A stretch of DNA of 64,000 nucleotides from Xanthoparmelia taractica (lineage: Eukaryota; Ascomycota; Lecanoromycetes; Lecanorales; Parmeliaceae): contig JANQBS010000129.1 in the NCBI GenBank assembly GCA_033085395.1, forward strand, positions 48,783 to 112,782. The letters run 5' to 3'. The notes below the pieces were generated by a model. That model did not search any database. It worked only from the letters and a program-made list of their open reading frames with translations, and was not told where the DNA came from. Positions within the stretch are counted from its first letter, which is position 1. Each line of letters starts with the position of its first letter. A program made the position numbers and the translations under genes. This document shows positions 11,304-22,904 of this stretch, one piece after another.

Positions 11304-13723
11304 CTATTCAATGACCCAAGGCTGATCGTTCACCTCCTCTTGTTCGGTCTGGCGTTTCCGTCTTCGAAACAGCCTAGCAAGGCTAAACTTTGGCGGTTCG
11401 GACAAATCCTCGGTTTTAGGTGTTGGACAGCCGTCAGCTGGTCTCTCTCCCCACCCCAAACCTACTATGACTGCAGGATGCAGCAGGGCGTAGAAGGGTA
11501 TATACCATTCCGAGGGTTCCGGATTCTCGTGCTTCGGACGAAACGTCTCGAACCTTTGGCCCCGTTGCTTCCAGGCTTCGGTTCTGTCGCGCTTCATCGC
11601 CCGTACAATGTACTTCTTCTTATTGTCGTATATACGACCAAAGCCTTGGGCTAAGCTGTTGATGTTAAACATGGTGAAGTAAGTCAATAAAGCAACGATG
11701 ATTACGACGTAGATCAGTGCGGTCATAGAGAATTGGTCATTGACGCTCCAAAGAGACTGAAGACTTGTCAGCACGAAAATCGCTTGTTTTCTGATATTGT
11801 CTTGACGTGTACTTGGTGGTTCTAAGTCCCCTTATTGAATTCAACCGACCCGGGCGCGAAACGAACAAGGCAGACTTACGGTGGTAAATGCAAGCGGGAG
11901 GAAGAAAATGCTGACGAAGGTGAGCAGCTTGACGTTTTCGCCTAGCCTCGTTGACGCCCTGCTTTCGATGACCGCGCTAGCATTGAACAGCTGCTGCTTG
12001 TCAGCTTCAGCCTCACTTATCACGCTAGGACACATACAGCGTCCCTCAAGGCTTTCGTCGATGCAAGTTTTTGCCTAAATGATTCCCTTTGATTCTGCAA
12101 AACGCGGTACTGCCTTTCCGCAAAAGCTAATTGAAGCTGGTCATGCTCGGGTAGATCGTCCATCGAAGGTACTCGAGCAGCCTTATAAAGCTCCCATTGG
12201 GTGATGTTGTCAGTGATACTAAGCTCGAATTCGGACAAGCAGTCGATCGCCCAGAAGTAACGTCTTGACCTTGAGAACGCGCCGTCGTCGAACAACAGGT
12301 TATCATGCTCTGCCGGTTTCATTAAAATGTCGCCACTATCTAATATATAGTCAAAATAGGACAGAAACTCTGCCCAACGGTCTGCAATCCTCTCTAGCCC
12401 CTGGCCTATTAGGTGCAGCTCAGCGCCCGGCTGGGTAAGTCTACCTAAAGCGTAGCCTAAGGCTTGTACTCTGCCCGGCGATGAAGCTCCCATGGGAAAA
12501 GAGGTGTTCTTGTCATTATAAAAATGGTCTGGTGCAAGGACAAGTAGGGTCCAATACCGATTCGTATCCCCCGAAATCAGATCAGGATGCTGTAACGTAT
12601 CTACAGATACAGGTGAATATATCTGGCCAAGGTCATTAGTATGCAGGTCATAGTCGACTTCGACCAACATCAGCTCACCGTGTACGCGCATTTGCGGAAA
12701 TGCCAGCCGAGAGGATGTCCGTACAGTGGACCATGCTTCCAAAGCTCCTTGACCTGCCATTCTGTGACTTCGCGTATTTCGTAGAAGTCTGTGTGAAAAC
12801 CATTCCAAGCGGTCGCATAGGGGTTGGTTGTGATACCTCTCCGCTTGGTCTTCAAGTAATAATCCAAGTGATCCCATAATCCCACGACCATGTCTGTGCT
12901 AGTAAAGTATGGTATAAGTTGTTGGACCCCCCTCTTTTCGGTTAGTCTGATACTTTCACCAGTAGTAGCCCCTTGGTATAAGCTGGAACTAGTCAACGAA
13001 AGTCACGGAAGATCACATCATTGCGACCTACATCAGCCTCGACCACGGCGCACTCTTTGATCCCTGAGCATCAACTTGGAGCTCTGACCCAAAGGCCTTA
13101 TCGCCTAGCCTGTAGAGTCTGGTCTCGTCCGCCGCGTCAAAGTCAACCACCACGAAGTCATTGCCTGGATGAGCTCTCAAGTCATTGTCGAATTGACAAA
13201 GGAATTCAAGATCTCGCTCAACAGGTTGTCTGGATGTTGGGAAGCTGTCTATCGGTACTCCGAAAGGACTGTTACTCTTCAGGATATTGCTTTTGAAAAA
13301 CTTCAGGGGCAGTCGATTATCGTCGGGCATTTTCCAGCAATCTCCAAGGCGGGTTTCAAGCAGTTTGGAAAGGGAGAGATTGAAAAACCGGTCCAATTGG
13401 TTGATGCTCCATTGACCATAGGGGACTTTGAACGTAGTGCTAGTCTCACGTGACGAGTCAACGCTTGTAGGTGTCCCCTTCCTAGAAGGTCGCGACTTGT
13501 CGGCAGAGGTGTAGAACATCTCTCCCGCTCCTGTGTCTCTCCGGGTATCACCATGGCCATCGAGTCCATCTGCTGTTCCACCTCCATGGTTGATCTGCGT
13601 GTGGTATTCCAGGCTCTTGAATCGCTCCTCATGCCCTTCCAGCTTCGATTCGATGCGCTGCAAGACACTCAGGATGTCGTAAAGGATGTCTCTAGGCTGG
13701 ATTGGTTCTGTCATCATACACAA
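11304..13723 (-). CDS. Fungal CorA-like membrane protein (Mg2+ transporter superfamily)
   Basis: Five exons on the minus strand: 13723-13032, 12982-12679, 12622-12038, about 11993-11880, and 11756-11304, giving about 715 aa. Introns have GTAGGT, GTGAGC, GTATGT and GTAAGT donors, and each join keeps the frame. The third intron's acceptor could be shifted by 3 nt. The N-terminus begins with a short predicted coiled coil (LQRIESKLEGHEERFKSLE) and a variable region. The middle has the cytosolic CorA-like domain, including a long helix (RQYRVLQNQRESFRQKL, then QQLFNASAVIESRASTRL). Two TM helices follow: KLLTFVSIFFLPLAFTT and ALIYVVIIVALLTYFTMF. The loop after TM1 reads SLWSVND rather than the GMN of true CorA channels, as is common in this fungal subfamily. 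Transport activity is therefore unproven. The cytosolic C-terminal tail is ~115 aa. Confidence 0.8.
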
Positions 13724-16403
13724 GGCTGGCTGGAGCGATCAGGCCAGGCACCAGCTCGAACTTGTTCATGCCTGACTTTGCTTAGATGCCTAGCAATAGT
13801 CTATCAGGTGCTACCGACACAACCCAGATACAATATGGGGTTGCGTTGCACATCATTGCTGGTGCTGTCGGCATGCGCGCCACTGTACGGAGAGCGTTGC
13901 ACTGCCGACTCCTGCCTGAATTGAGATGACTAATCACTCGTAGGGCTGGACCACGAATATCAGATAACCCTTTTTTTGATTCCTTCAGCGTCACGTATGA
14001 CATGACAACATGATAGCTCTACAAAGTCGCAGATTTGGTAATGTAACTTTCAAGTAAATCTGTACGCATGAATGATCGTGAGTTGGTTCGAAGAATACAC
14101 AAAAATTACACGGCAAATACGATTCGACGTCGTAAAAGGGGAACTGCTTCTCAACGAATTCCCGATTGCGTCCTCTCGTCACCTGCATCAACAGGAACAG
14201 ACATCTTCGACTTGAGTCTAGTGAGTGATGTAAGGAATGCCTTAATGCTCATGGCGTTATCGAAGTTACAGAATGGAGGTGAAGGAAACAATGAATGAAA
14301 CGATGGAACCAAGTCTGATCTTTATAGAGGGGATCAAAAGAATTCGTATCAAAAGATTGTTCTGCAGCGGATTCATAGATACATCTAGTTGTAAGGTTCT
14401 TCTCGTAGATTGACCAAGTTTGCGTGGCTTGGCAAGCAAGGGAGGGCATAAATGGAGCAAGTAAAGAACAGAAGAGGCGTGGGCGAGCATCCAGGGAGAT
14501 GTCTGAAGTGGCATTTCTTACTGGGAGGTACAGATTGTATGGATTCTGAATCGGCTATACTAAGCCTGGCGATAGATGCTCGTGCCATGTTCATGTTCCA
14601 TCAATGCTGTCGCCCGGTGTTGCGTCCCTTTGCTTAGATTTCCCAGGCTATTAGAAAGCGTCATTCATCAATGGCAGGCCCTTGGCAACGGCCCCTCGGA
14701 TACCGAAGAATCGAATCGAGAACTGCGTTCGCCGAGACGTAAATTTATTCTCAGCGGCGTGATCAGAACCTGGGCGAGATCCATGGTATTGGATGAATCG
14801 CCATCAGCTCGGTCCTGACCTTTTCTGAGCAAGCCACCAGATGTAATCGGCGGCTTGATCTTTCCAAGCTTGGGGGCATGAAAAGCTAGCTGGGACTTGC
14901 CCGTATGTCCATATCCTGTTCCAATCCGGGGAAATGTCCCAGTAACAGCTGAAGACTGCAGATTCCGGGTAGCCGCTGAAGAGTGTAAATTCCTTCACTT
15001 CCGCTCATGTCGTATTCGGCCCATAACTATAGTACGCGGTCTAATAGTACTAGTAGTTATAGGATCTACTCAGCAAGGTCCGTATTGAAGGCCATTTTGT
15101 ACGGGTGTGAGAATAAAGTCATGGCCAAGCGAGCTAATCCAGACAGCAACTACAAAAACGACAAAGGCGCCGCAGAAGGCGAAGAAGGCGAAATAAAACT
15201 ATTGCGAGGATGTCTGTGGTTGATGGAGCAGGACCTCTTGAAAATGAAGGGCCACGAGCACCAAGAAGAGAAGAGAATATAAGATGTGGCTTTAAAGTCT
15301 GACGTTCGGTCCCATATGTAGTAAATCGACAAGTATCCATCAAGTTCGAGACCAGAAGCCTGAGCGACTGATAGCGCGATGCAAGCGTAGACCCAATCGA
15401 TAACTACCAGAGGAATTTGTAAAATCCTCTGCGTCTCGGATGGTCCGCTCAAATCTGAAGTAAGCAACATCCCCTACGTCTCCAGGGATTCGCCTGGCTC
15501 TGAAGTAAGCATGGGCCTCAAGAAGGCTAAACATCTAAATACAGTAGGACAGTCGTGCTGCAATCGACGTGCTAGATACTATGTCCATATAATGCATCAC
15601 TACCAAGTTGGGCGCGCCGAGCAAATAGCCAGATTGACGCAATGTACTGTGCCAGCAATGCAAGCTGCAGGACGAGACGGCGGGCCAGCTTCATCTATAT
15701 CAGCCTCCTCATCTCTAGGCACCTGGCGGATAAGGATTCCATTCGACTGGTTCAAGATTGCTCAGTCGCCATGACAGATGATCGTCTGAATCAGAAGGGC
15801 GATCAGGGGCGAGAAAATTAGTGCCACTCCAGCAATAGGGCCGAACATCAGGACAAAGCTGAAAATTCTCCGTGGCTCTCGTCGGAGATGCAGTAGATGT
15901 GCGTAGGCGCCGATGACTGTGAAATGAACGACGAATAGCTTGACGTACATTTCACGGGGTAAGCGGCGCTCATCCCAGGGACAATGTTCAATTTTCGTTC
16001 GATGGAGCGCTCATTGCTGGGAGCCTAGTGTGTGTCGAGATAAAGGGCGCAGCTTGTAGGATATCAGGGAATGTGTATTGATACAGCTTTGCTAATTGTG
16101 CTTCTTCCGAATACACAGCCTCGCAAGGTGTAGTTGCAAAAATTTACTGTCAGCAGAGCGGTGACGGCTCTTATCATGTGTCGACGGTCAGCCAGGTCAC
16201 AATGGGGGGCGATCGATGAATTTGCATAGCCACTAGCCACAGCCCTGTCCGGAGGCTGCGTCTCCTTAGCCTCGTTTACACCTTACTTAGGGAAAAAGAA
16301 TGCAGCACCACGTTTAATGCAGCGCCGACCTTCGTTCGCTCAAGGCATCAATTGGTTTGGGCCAGTCGTCCAAAGGCAATAAACCCTGAGCGCCTTACGT
16401 TCG
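13724..16403. other. Gene-poor stretch with possible decayed membrane-protein gene
   Basis: No intact gene. On the minus strand several protein-like fragments lie in order but in different frames: 15950-15762 (two hydrophobic helices, containing FGPIAGVALIFSPLIALLIQ), 15534-15340, 15470-15150 (LVVIDWVYACIALSVAQASG, DGYLSIYYIWD) and 14998-14804 (aromatic-rich, WNRIWTYGQVPASFSC). Stops and frame shifts separate them and I could not find introns that restore one frame. They may be remains of one membrane-protein gene. The rest (13724-14800, 15951-16403) shows nothing. Confidence 0.3.
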
Positions 16404-18330
16404 CTACACTAGTAGTTCAACAAACCCCATGACCATAATCATTGCCTCAAAAACGACAATGCCTAGAGTCCTTCCCACTCTGCTGCTGTCCCCTGTGAAT
16501 GCCAAAACTTCCGACTCATTCCCACCTTTAGCCGTCGCTCCAGGTTCTGCGCCGCTTCCAAAACCTCTCATGATCAATCCACCCAGACTCTTCTCAGTTG
16601 CCTGTGCGCTCGCCAATGGTATGGTCTTTGACCCCAGCTGTACCCCGGAAAGTCCCAGCGAGACCAGTGTCCCATCAAACGTCACTGCTGTCCCATCGAG
16701 GGTCACATTCTGACCACCAATGGCAAATCCGGTCGATGCCGCGGTGAAGGTCTGACCTACTACCGTAAAAACCGATTGCAGTGCAGTTTCCGTAGGGGGT
16801 GGGACAATTTGACCGCTTACGACGAGCCCGCTGTTATCCGAGGGAATGGCATAGGTCGTCCTAGAGATCGTGGCAGCTATCCCGCCTGGTGTGAGGACCG
16901 CGCCATTAGTAAGGGTGACTGATGCTTTGGGTTGGGGACGCGGAGATTGCAGGATTGCGCGTGCGCTGCTCAGAAGGGCGTAAGACGTGCCGTCGAGAAC
17001 GACACTGGAAGCTCCGACCGAGATAACATGGCCGTTGATACTACTTTGGCTTCCGAGGCCGATGGTACCGCCTTCGAATATCGCACCGCCATCGGACGCT
17101 CTGCTGATAGGACTCGTGTCAAGAAGAAACCTATCAACCGAGCTAGGAGCTGGAATGGATATGCTGTACCATCCACAACAATGCTACTGATACCCACGGA
17201 GAATGATTTGTCAGAAACCTGCGCCTGGCTGCCGGGCGGGTATGTGGAGGTTCCTATAATCACACCCCCATTCACAGCCTTTACGATGGTACTGCCGCCA
17301 ACAACAAAAGCGGTTGGCGAGGCAAGCACTACTGACTAATATGGCAAAGGCGAGGCAATGGTCCCCTCAGAGCTTTTAGGGCTTATGATGAGTCTTGCAG
17401 ACCAACGTTCAGACCTGGGCCTGGTGCTGCGCCGTTGTTGTTGTTATCGCCGCTGCCACCGGCTGCTGGAGAGTTGTTTGGGCCTCCAGGTGAACTACAG
17501 GTTGGTGGAATGTTCTGAGAATTGTCATGTTGATTTGCTGGATCGAAATCTCCGACTTGCTTTGAGGCTGGTGTTAGGTCTGGGTTGTTTCCGGCATTGC
17601 CACCCTTTGGAGCACTATCAACTTAGCCAACGGACCATGTTAAATCATTTCCTCCCTTTAACTGCGGTTCTTTTGATTCAGAGTCGGGGTCTGCCGATGC
17701 ACTTGGGGGATCCGGCCTCAGAGGTCCGTTGGCCGAGGCTTTAGGGGGCGGTGTAGGAGCCTCTGGAAGATACGTTGGAGCAATTCCAGCTGCTGGAACC
17801 GCGGTCGCTAGAGGGTTCGTAGCCGGTTGTGCTGCTGTTGGAGCGATCATATTTCGCGCGGCAGTCAGCGCTCGAAGGGGATCCCAAGAACCATACATGC
17901 CGGGAGTGCAAGTATTACATGCTGGATCTATTCCCACTAGGTCACTCGGAATCTTGAGATTTTTGGAGTAACCTGCATTCGCAGTGTTAGCCTCGTAGGC
18001 TTAAAATTCTATATAATATATCGCTTGAAACAATGACGCTGGCTCTGGTCGTGTCTGTACTGGCAGCCACAACGGGCCCACATAAGTTGAAAGAGCATCT
18101 GAGGGATATGCAATGGTGGTATCGTAAGTAGCACCTGGCCCGAAGCTTGAAAAGTAGGCACAGTCGTAACGTGCATTCAGACCGTGATAGGCTACGTAGA
18201 CCGACGGAGAGATGCTGATTAACTGTTAGAGGAGGAAGAGATATCACCGGGATGGAACTTGCTATGTGAAGTTGCCGACGTTCTGGCCAGGAACATGGCA
18301 TGGGCCCGAAGCCCAAGGAGTCACCCGGAC
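16404..18330 (-). pseudogene. Broken cell-surface glycoprotein gene
   Basis: Reading the minus strand from about 18330 to 16404 gives one long protein interrupted by stops. It has an N-terminal Cys-containing region (PWASGPCHVPGQNVGN, then YVAYHGLNARYDCAYF and DTTIAYPSDALSTYVGPLW) and AYEANTANAGYSKNL. Next is DPACNTCTPGMYGSWDP, then a Pro/Ala/Asn/Gly-rich linker. It ends in a series of short beta-type repeats built on GGxxI/VVxG-SIVVDGTAY-TISxT, a Gly/Ser region and a hydrophobic C-terminal tail (IVVFEAMIMVMGFVELLV). This is the layout of large repetitive Pezizomycotina surface proteins. In-frame TAA stops lie at 18003-18001, 17625-17623 and 17385-17383, with TAG/TGA stops further upstream. 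A one-base deletion after GGTACAGCATAT (about 17162) shifts the frame inside a repeat. From there to 16404 the frame is open for about 250 codons. Confidence 0.8.
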
Positions 18331-20023
18331 TAGCGCGTGGTCTACTTGTAGATGTATTTGATCATATTCACAACTTCTTAACTCCAGTCTTTTTAAAGCA
18401 GTGGTGTGCCTCGCCGTGATTGTGACGGTTAACGCTTCATATTTGAGCTTGTAGCGTGGTAAAGATCTGAGAGATCAGAAGTAACACTGTTTGAGTTGCT
18501 GAGAGTCGATGACAACAGTCCTCGTTCAATCGCGCACCCATTATCTCGTGTTCCCTCTTGTGTTGGAGCTTTGTTAGCAGGCACTTGGATGAAAAGTGGT
18601 CAGGCAAAATGATATAAACTGGGTTGAGTTGGTGTGACAATGGTTTTAAGGCAAAGTTTCCGCGATTTGAGTCATACGAAGGGTGAGGACCAGCGGACGG
18701 TGCCAAGACGTATCCTGAGTTCGAGGCGCTAACCATGATACTTATAGAAGACACTTATTCAATGAGGAGATAGGCTCGAGCGGTACTTGTGGGGACCAAG
18801 GTGGTATCCACAGAAATTGAAAGATCGAATAGTGGGACTATGGGTTAGTGTGTCTCATGATCTAGCCGCTGTTCCAGATGCATGCGCACATGCGGGGAAC
18901 ACGTGTCTTCGAGAGCACTATATGTATGGGTCTCACACCATCAGTTGGCTCTTCATTCGAATTCTTCTCACTCAGAGCAATCGCATTCTTTTGTCCCACC
19001 CACCCACGCCTGTATATAGCTATCTAGTTAGACACTCCAGGTCTATGCCGCATAGGTGTGGAGAGTTTTCTAGCGCTGGGGCACGTCCAGGGGCCCATCT
19101 AGGCCTGCTAACGACCCAGCTGGGCCCACTGACTGCTGACCTTAGCGTTGGGACGGCCCAATCAACTATCTACAGTACTGCTTGGTCCCGATGTTTATGC
19201 CTTCATGGATGAGAACACTAAGTGATGAGGAATCTATAGTCTTCCATCCAGTTCCCGCAAGGATCACGAGTGTGTCCAAATATTCGTGGAAGTCTGCTGG
19301 CTGACACTGCTATTTCCCGAATTTCTGACCACTCTTAGGGAAGAATGACGGGGTAGATCGCAACAGAATCCGTACTTGATCCCATTATCGAGTACTTTGA
19401 TCCATCTAGGTTCCAAGATTATGGAGCCATTGGTCACGCTCCCCTCCTGCAACTGTAGGCCTAGCCTGTTATAATGATATTTTTGCGTGGGTGCTACCTC
19501 TACGCTCACGGCGAACCTAACCAGCAAGACTGGGACCGACTCCGCACCCGAAATGACCCTCAGTAAACGGGATATTTACGGGGTCCTAAGATTCTCGCGA
19601 CTCAAACGACCGGGACGATCGGCAAACAATGAGGTATGCAGCCTGGTATATCTTTTAGAATCGAAATTGTTCAAAGTCTACAAGAGCATCAACTCATCCA
19701 CAATAGCCGGAGAACATTTACCTTCACAAGACAAAGCAATGAATGTGAAGACACAAAGGCACTAATACTATAGAAACGAAGTTTGGTTCATGGATGACTG
19801 AACAAAGGGCTCTTTATCATGTGCAACAATCAGCACAATGACCAATCTCTTGGTCGACTGTGCCCTTTCTGCCCACTTTTGCCCTGCAAGGTGGTATATA
19901 GTCTTCTTCCATACTTAAGCATCTCTATAACGATCAATATTCATCTGCACACTCCTAATATATCCCGACGTAACATCTAACCACAACAACATCTCCAACA
20001 TCGACGATCACTTACCATTAGCA
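18331..20023. other. Intergenic, 1.7 kb
   Basis: Short frames only. One minus-strand fragment at 19527-19264 looks weakly protein-like but has no recognisable motif. The last ~130 nt (TATATAG near 19897, then CAACAACATC-type leader) look like the promoter and 5' UTR of the small gene at 20024. Confidence 0.4.
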
Positions 20024-20257
20024 ATGGACTACGACTACACACAGAAATGGTCAGACCTGCAGGAAAGCATGAAAAAGCCTACTAGGACTGAAGAGGAAGA
20101 AAAGAAGCACAAGGAGCGCAAAGCTCAGGAGCTTCAAGTCATGTTGAAGCGCGCTGAGATCGCGCTTGAAGGAAACAAACGACTATTTGCAAAAAAAGGG
20201 TGGGCAAAACCCAAGAACAATAACCGATTCTTTGCACGTGAGAGATCGCAGAAATGA
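20024..20257 (+). CDS. Small highly charged protein, unknown function
   Basis: A 77-codon frame with a clean fungal-type leader: a TATATA-like box about 125 nt upstream, a CA-rich UTR and ATG in acaagcaATGG-like context. The product is Lys/Glu-rich and predicted to be almost entirely helical (TEEEEKKHKERKAQELQVML), ending in a basic segment (KKGWAKPKNNNRFFARERSQK). It has no TM helix or signal peptide. Composition suggests a nucleic-acid- or ribosome-associated peptide, but no family is recognised. Its small size means it could be a chance frame. The well-formed promoter argues otherwise. Confidence 0.45.
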   Translation: MDYDYTQKWSDLQESMKKPTRTEEEEKKHKERKAQELQVMLKRAEIALEGNKRLFAKKGWAKPKNNNRFFARERSQK

Positions 20258-20935
20258 TGCACAGATATTCAAGCCCCCAAAATAGAGTGGAGTAACATGG
20301 CGTCGGCAAGCCTGTCAAATGGACCGCAATCGAGGACAAGAAATAGTAAGGTTCTTATATTGACAGCATTTCCGCCATGGATTTTCAAGAAGACTGCTCA
20401 ATTCACATTATTGTTCGCTACTTCAAATTCCGCTCTCCTATGCTTTATCCCCTAAATCGCAATCGTACTTTAATGTATCGTCTTGAGTTAACTTTCATTA
20501 CAGGCCACCCCAGGGTCGTCTTTAGCATCGAAATATGGTAAGTGTTGTCGAGCCTAATACTTGGATAGGCTTGTTCGGTGTGAGACTCAATGCATCGATG
20601 TCGGCAAGAATAACTGCTAGTTCACTTGAGAATAGACAAAGCATCTAATTCCAAGTGTGACAGTCTTAAGAGCAATGACACAGAGTGGCTGTACTCTGCA
20701 TGACACACTCACGTCCTAGGGCTCATTATGTGTGTTCCACAGAACATGATAACACCCTTCCGTTAGCATTGCTTTACCTCTGTCTACTAATTTTTTCTTC
20801 TCTCCTCCATCCACTCTCCCTTGGTTCTCCAAAGCACGCTCAATATTTTCCCTCCGACTGGCAAATCCTGAACTCTATAGCCCACGAAAGCATCGATATC
20901 CATCACCCAAAGCAGCAGAAAGACTCCTCCTCACG
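20258..20935. other. Intergenic
   Basis: 3' region of the small gene and promoter of the next. No feature beyond CT-rich tracts near 20790-20830. Confidence 0.4.
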
Positions 20936-21403
20936 ATGTCTTCCTCTTACTCAATAAACAGCAGCCATATGGCTGCTACATATTTTCCCGTCAAGGCCAT
21001 CCACTCTTCAAGCAACCAAGACCCGACACACGCTCACTCCTCAACCACCATCCACCCCAGCACCAAAAATACCCCATCCGATATCGAAGCCGCTCTAACC
21101 CTACTGCAACTCCGTGCATCCAGCGCCAACAAGCCTGCAGCCGCAGTCGCAGCATCTATCCCGAAATCCTGCGACCATGCGCCCTCCTCCCAGAATCCCC
21201 AGGCCAGTAAAACTGACAATAAAGAGCGGCGGCGGAGACGGGAAAATGCGATTGTGTATCAGCGTCGGCGGCGCGCAAAGCAGCCAAGTGGGCACCGAAG
21301 AGCAGAGTATCGGCGGTACATGGATAAGGAGACGGAGAGCCATCGGGAAGAGAGACTGAGGAAGAACAGGGAGGCGCAGAAGGCGAGGAGGTCGGGGCGG
21401 TAG
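20936..21403 (+). CDS. Small Arg-rich protein, unknown function
   Basis: Single-exon 155-aa frame from ATG 20936. The N-terminal ~95 residues are Ser/Thr/His/Ala-rich and likely disordered, with a short helix SDIEAALTLLQLRA. The C-terminal ~60 residues are extremely basic (NKERRRRREN, YQRRRRAKQ, EERLRKNREAQKARR) and probably helical, which would suit nuclear localisation or nucleic-acid binding. It resembles a bZIP basic region only in composition. No leucine zipper follows. Like its neighbour at 20024 it is small, charged and on the same strand, but I see no clear sequence similarity between them. Confidence 0.5.
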   Translation: MSSSYSINSSHMAATYFPVKAIHSSSNQDPTHAHSSTTIHPSTKNTPSDIEAALTLLQLRASSANKPAAAVAASIPKSCDHAPSSQNPQASKTDNKERRRRRENAIVYQRRRRAKQPSGHRRAEYRRYMDKETESHREERLRKNREAQKARRSGR

Positions 21404-22325
21404 TGGAGGCGTGGCTACAGGAGGGGGGGTTTCGCGCGGATATTTAGAATGCTTTGGGTAGTCACTGCAAGTTGAGGGGGAGGGAGGGACGAATATCCCC
21501 GCTGAACGTTATTTTTAAGCCGCGAGCATGTTTGCATACTTGGCCGGGCTTTTCTGTCAGTTGTTAGTTTGGAGATTGTGTTTAGAATGGGTTTTTGTAT
21601 GGAGAAAGCAACCAGCTATCATCTGCCTAAAAAGGTTCTTGTATCAAATTTTTCCACACTCTGGCACATTCATAACAGATCCGAAGGCATATACGATTCG
21701 ATTTGTTCTGACTTTCAATCTCACTTCACTCTTCCACTCGAGACACCCACACCTATCACAACACTTACAGGCCTTACCGGACCACATATTTAGCTAGACT
21801 GGGATCCGATTAGCTCTGAAATTTGCCTAGACTTTACAACTCCAGGACGAGTCGGCGTTTCAGCCAAGCTTGTGTTCGAGTGGTCCCGGATCGAGCCTTA
21901 CGTCTTCGTAGTCTCTTGCTGTTCGACAGGTTCTGTTTCGTATACGCAGATGGGCACGTAATAGTAGTCCAAGACTTTGAACAAGATATAGTCTGTGAAC
22001 TCAGGCTCTCCCGATGTCCCAGAGCATGGGAAACAGCAAGGATGCGATGTAGAGCACCGCGGCTCGGAATACCGCTCGCGTTGACATCAGCATCTCTTTT
22101 GGTGTAGATGCCGAAGTTATTGTATCAACTTGCGGCTGGTAACTTTTAGCCTTATGAAGCAAAGACATACAAAATTTTGGAATCTCATCTTATAGCTGTC
22201 ATATCCAACCTTGCCAAGATATTTAATGGCCTATCCTAGAATTGGAAGGTGTGCCTCGTTCAAGGGACCTTACCTAGCTATCTCGAACATCTCATTGGCT
22301 ACTTCGCATGTGGCTGTCGATGGCC
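21404..22325. other. Intergenic
   Basis: No supported feature. Confidence 0.4.
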
Positions 22326-22904
22326 TTAATCGGTGCAACCATAGCGCAAGGCCGCATCTGTCATGCTGATCACTTGAGAGACGCCCCTGATATCGCTGGG
22401 TAGGGAACTCGATGCGAGCAGTTTTCGAAAATTGTAGTCCACATTCTTGGGCCAGACTACCTGCACAAATTCAAGTGTTGTTCCATGATTAGCCATTCTC
22501 TTAGAATTGCGACATTGCACTGGGAATGCGAGTGCAAGGTACTGACCGGTCGGACTGACGACAGTTGCATATCCACGGCCGTGTTCACGGATTTGCAAGG
22601 ACGCTAAATAGAACGCCATAAGGGAGTCAACAAAGAGTATCCATTCCCTCGGATACAGTGAGAAGCCTATTCCAACCCTATGCGGAGAGTCTAAGTAAAG
22701 CCCAAACTTTGTTCCAGCTTTCTGGGACCGTGAATGCATGTTCCCGAGAATGGGATTCGATCGCCAACATTGTAGACGTAATCCCTTGTGATACCCGTAA
22801 ACGACCAATGCTATAAGCCAACCAAGAAGCACCAAGAATGAAGTATGATTGAATTGAGGCGAACTGCATGAGATCTGCGAGCCGGGGCCGGAACCCAAAA
22901 CCAA
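22326..22904 (-). CDS. Possible small membrane protein (uncertain model)
   Basis: A 192-codon minus-strand frame. Two hydrophobic segments are present: SFLVLLGWLIALVVYGY near residue 21, and FVDSLMAFYLASL in the middle. A motif-like stretch WPKNVDYNFRKLLASSSLPSD lies near the C-terminus. An in-frame intron with donor GTCAGT (about 22549) and acceptor GCAGGTAG (about 22458) could remove ~90 nt. The start is unclear because an overlapping frame (22971-22678) also looks open. It may be a real gene with an upstream exon, or a decayed one. No family recognised. Confidence 0.3.
   Translation of the reverse strand: MVLGSGPGSQISCSSPQFNHTSFLVLLGWLIALVVYGYHKGLRLQCWRSNPILGNMHSRSQKAGTKFGLYLDSPHRVGIGFSLYPREWILFVDSLMAFYLASLQIREHGRGYATVVSPTGQYLALAFPVQCRNSKRMANHGTTLEFVQVVWPKNVDYNFRKLLASSSLPSDIRGVSQVISMTDAALRYGCTD

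Noticed and set aside
17358..17744. 128-aa Leu/Arg/Cys-rich plus-strand frame
   Set aside because: Antisense to the glycoprotein pseudogene. The minus strand gives the coherent protein.
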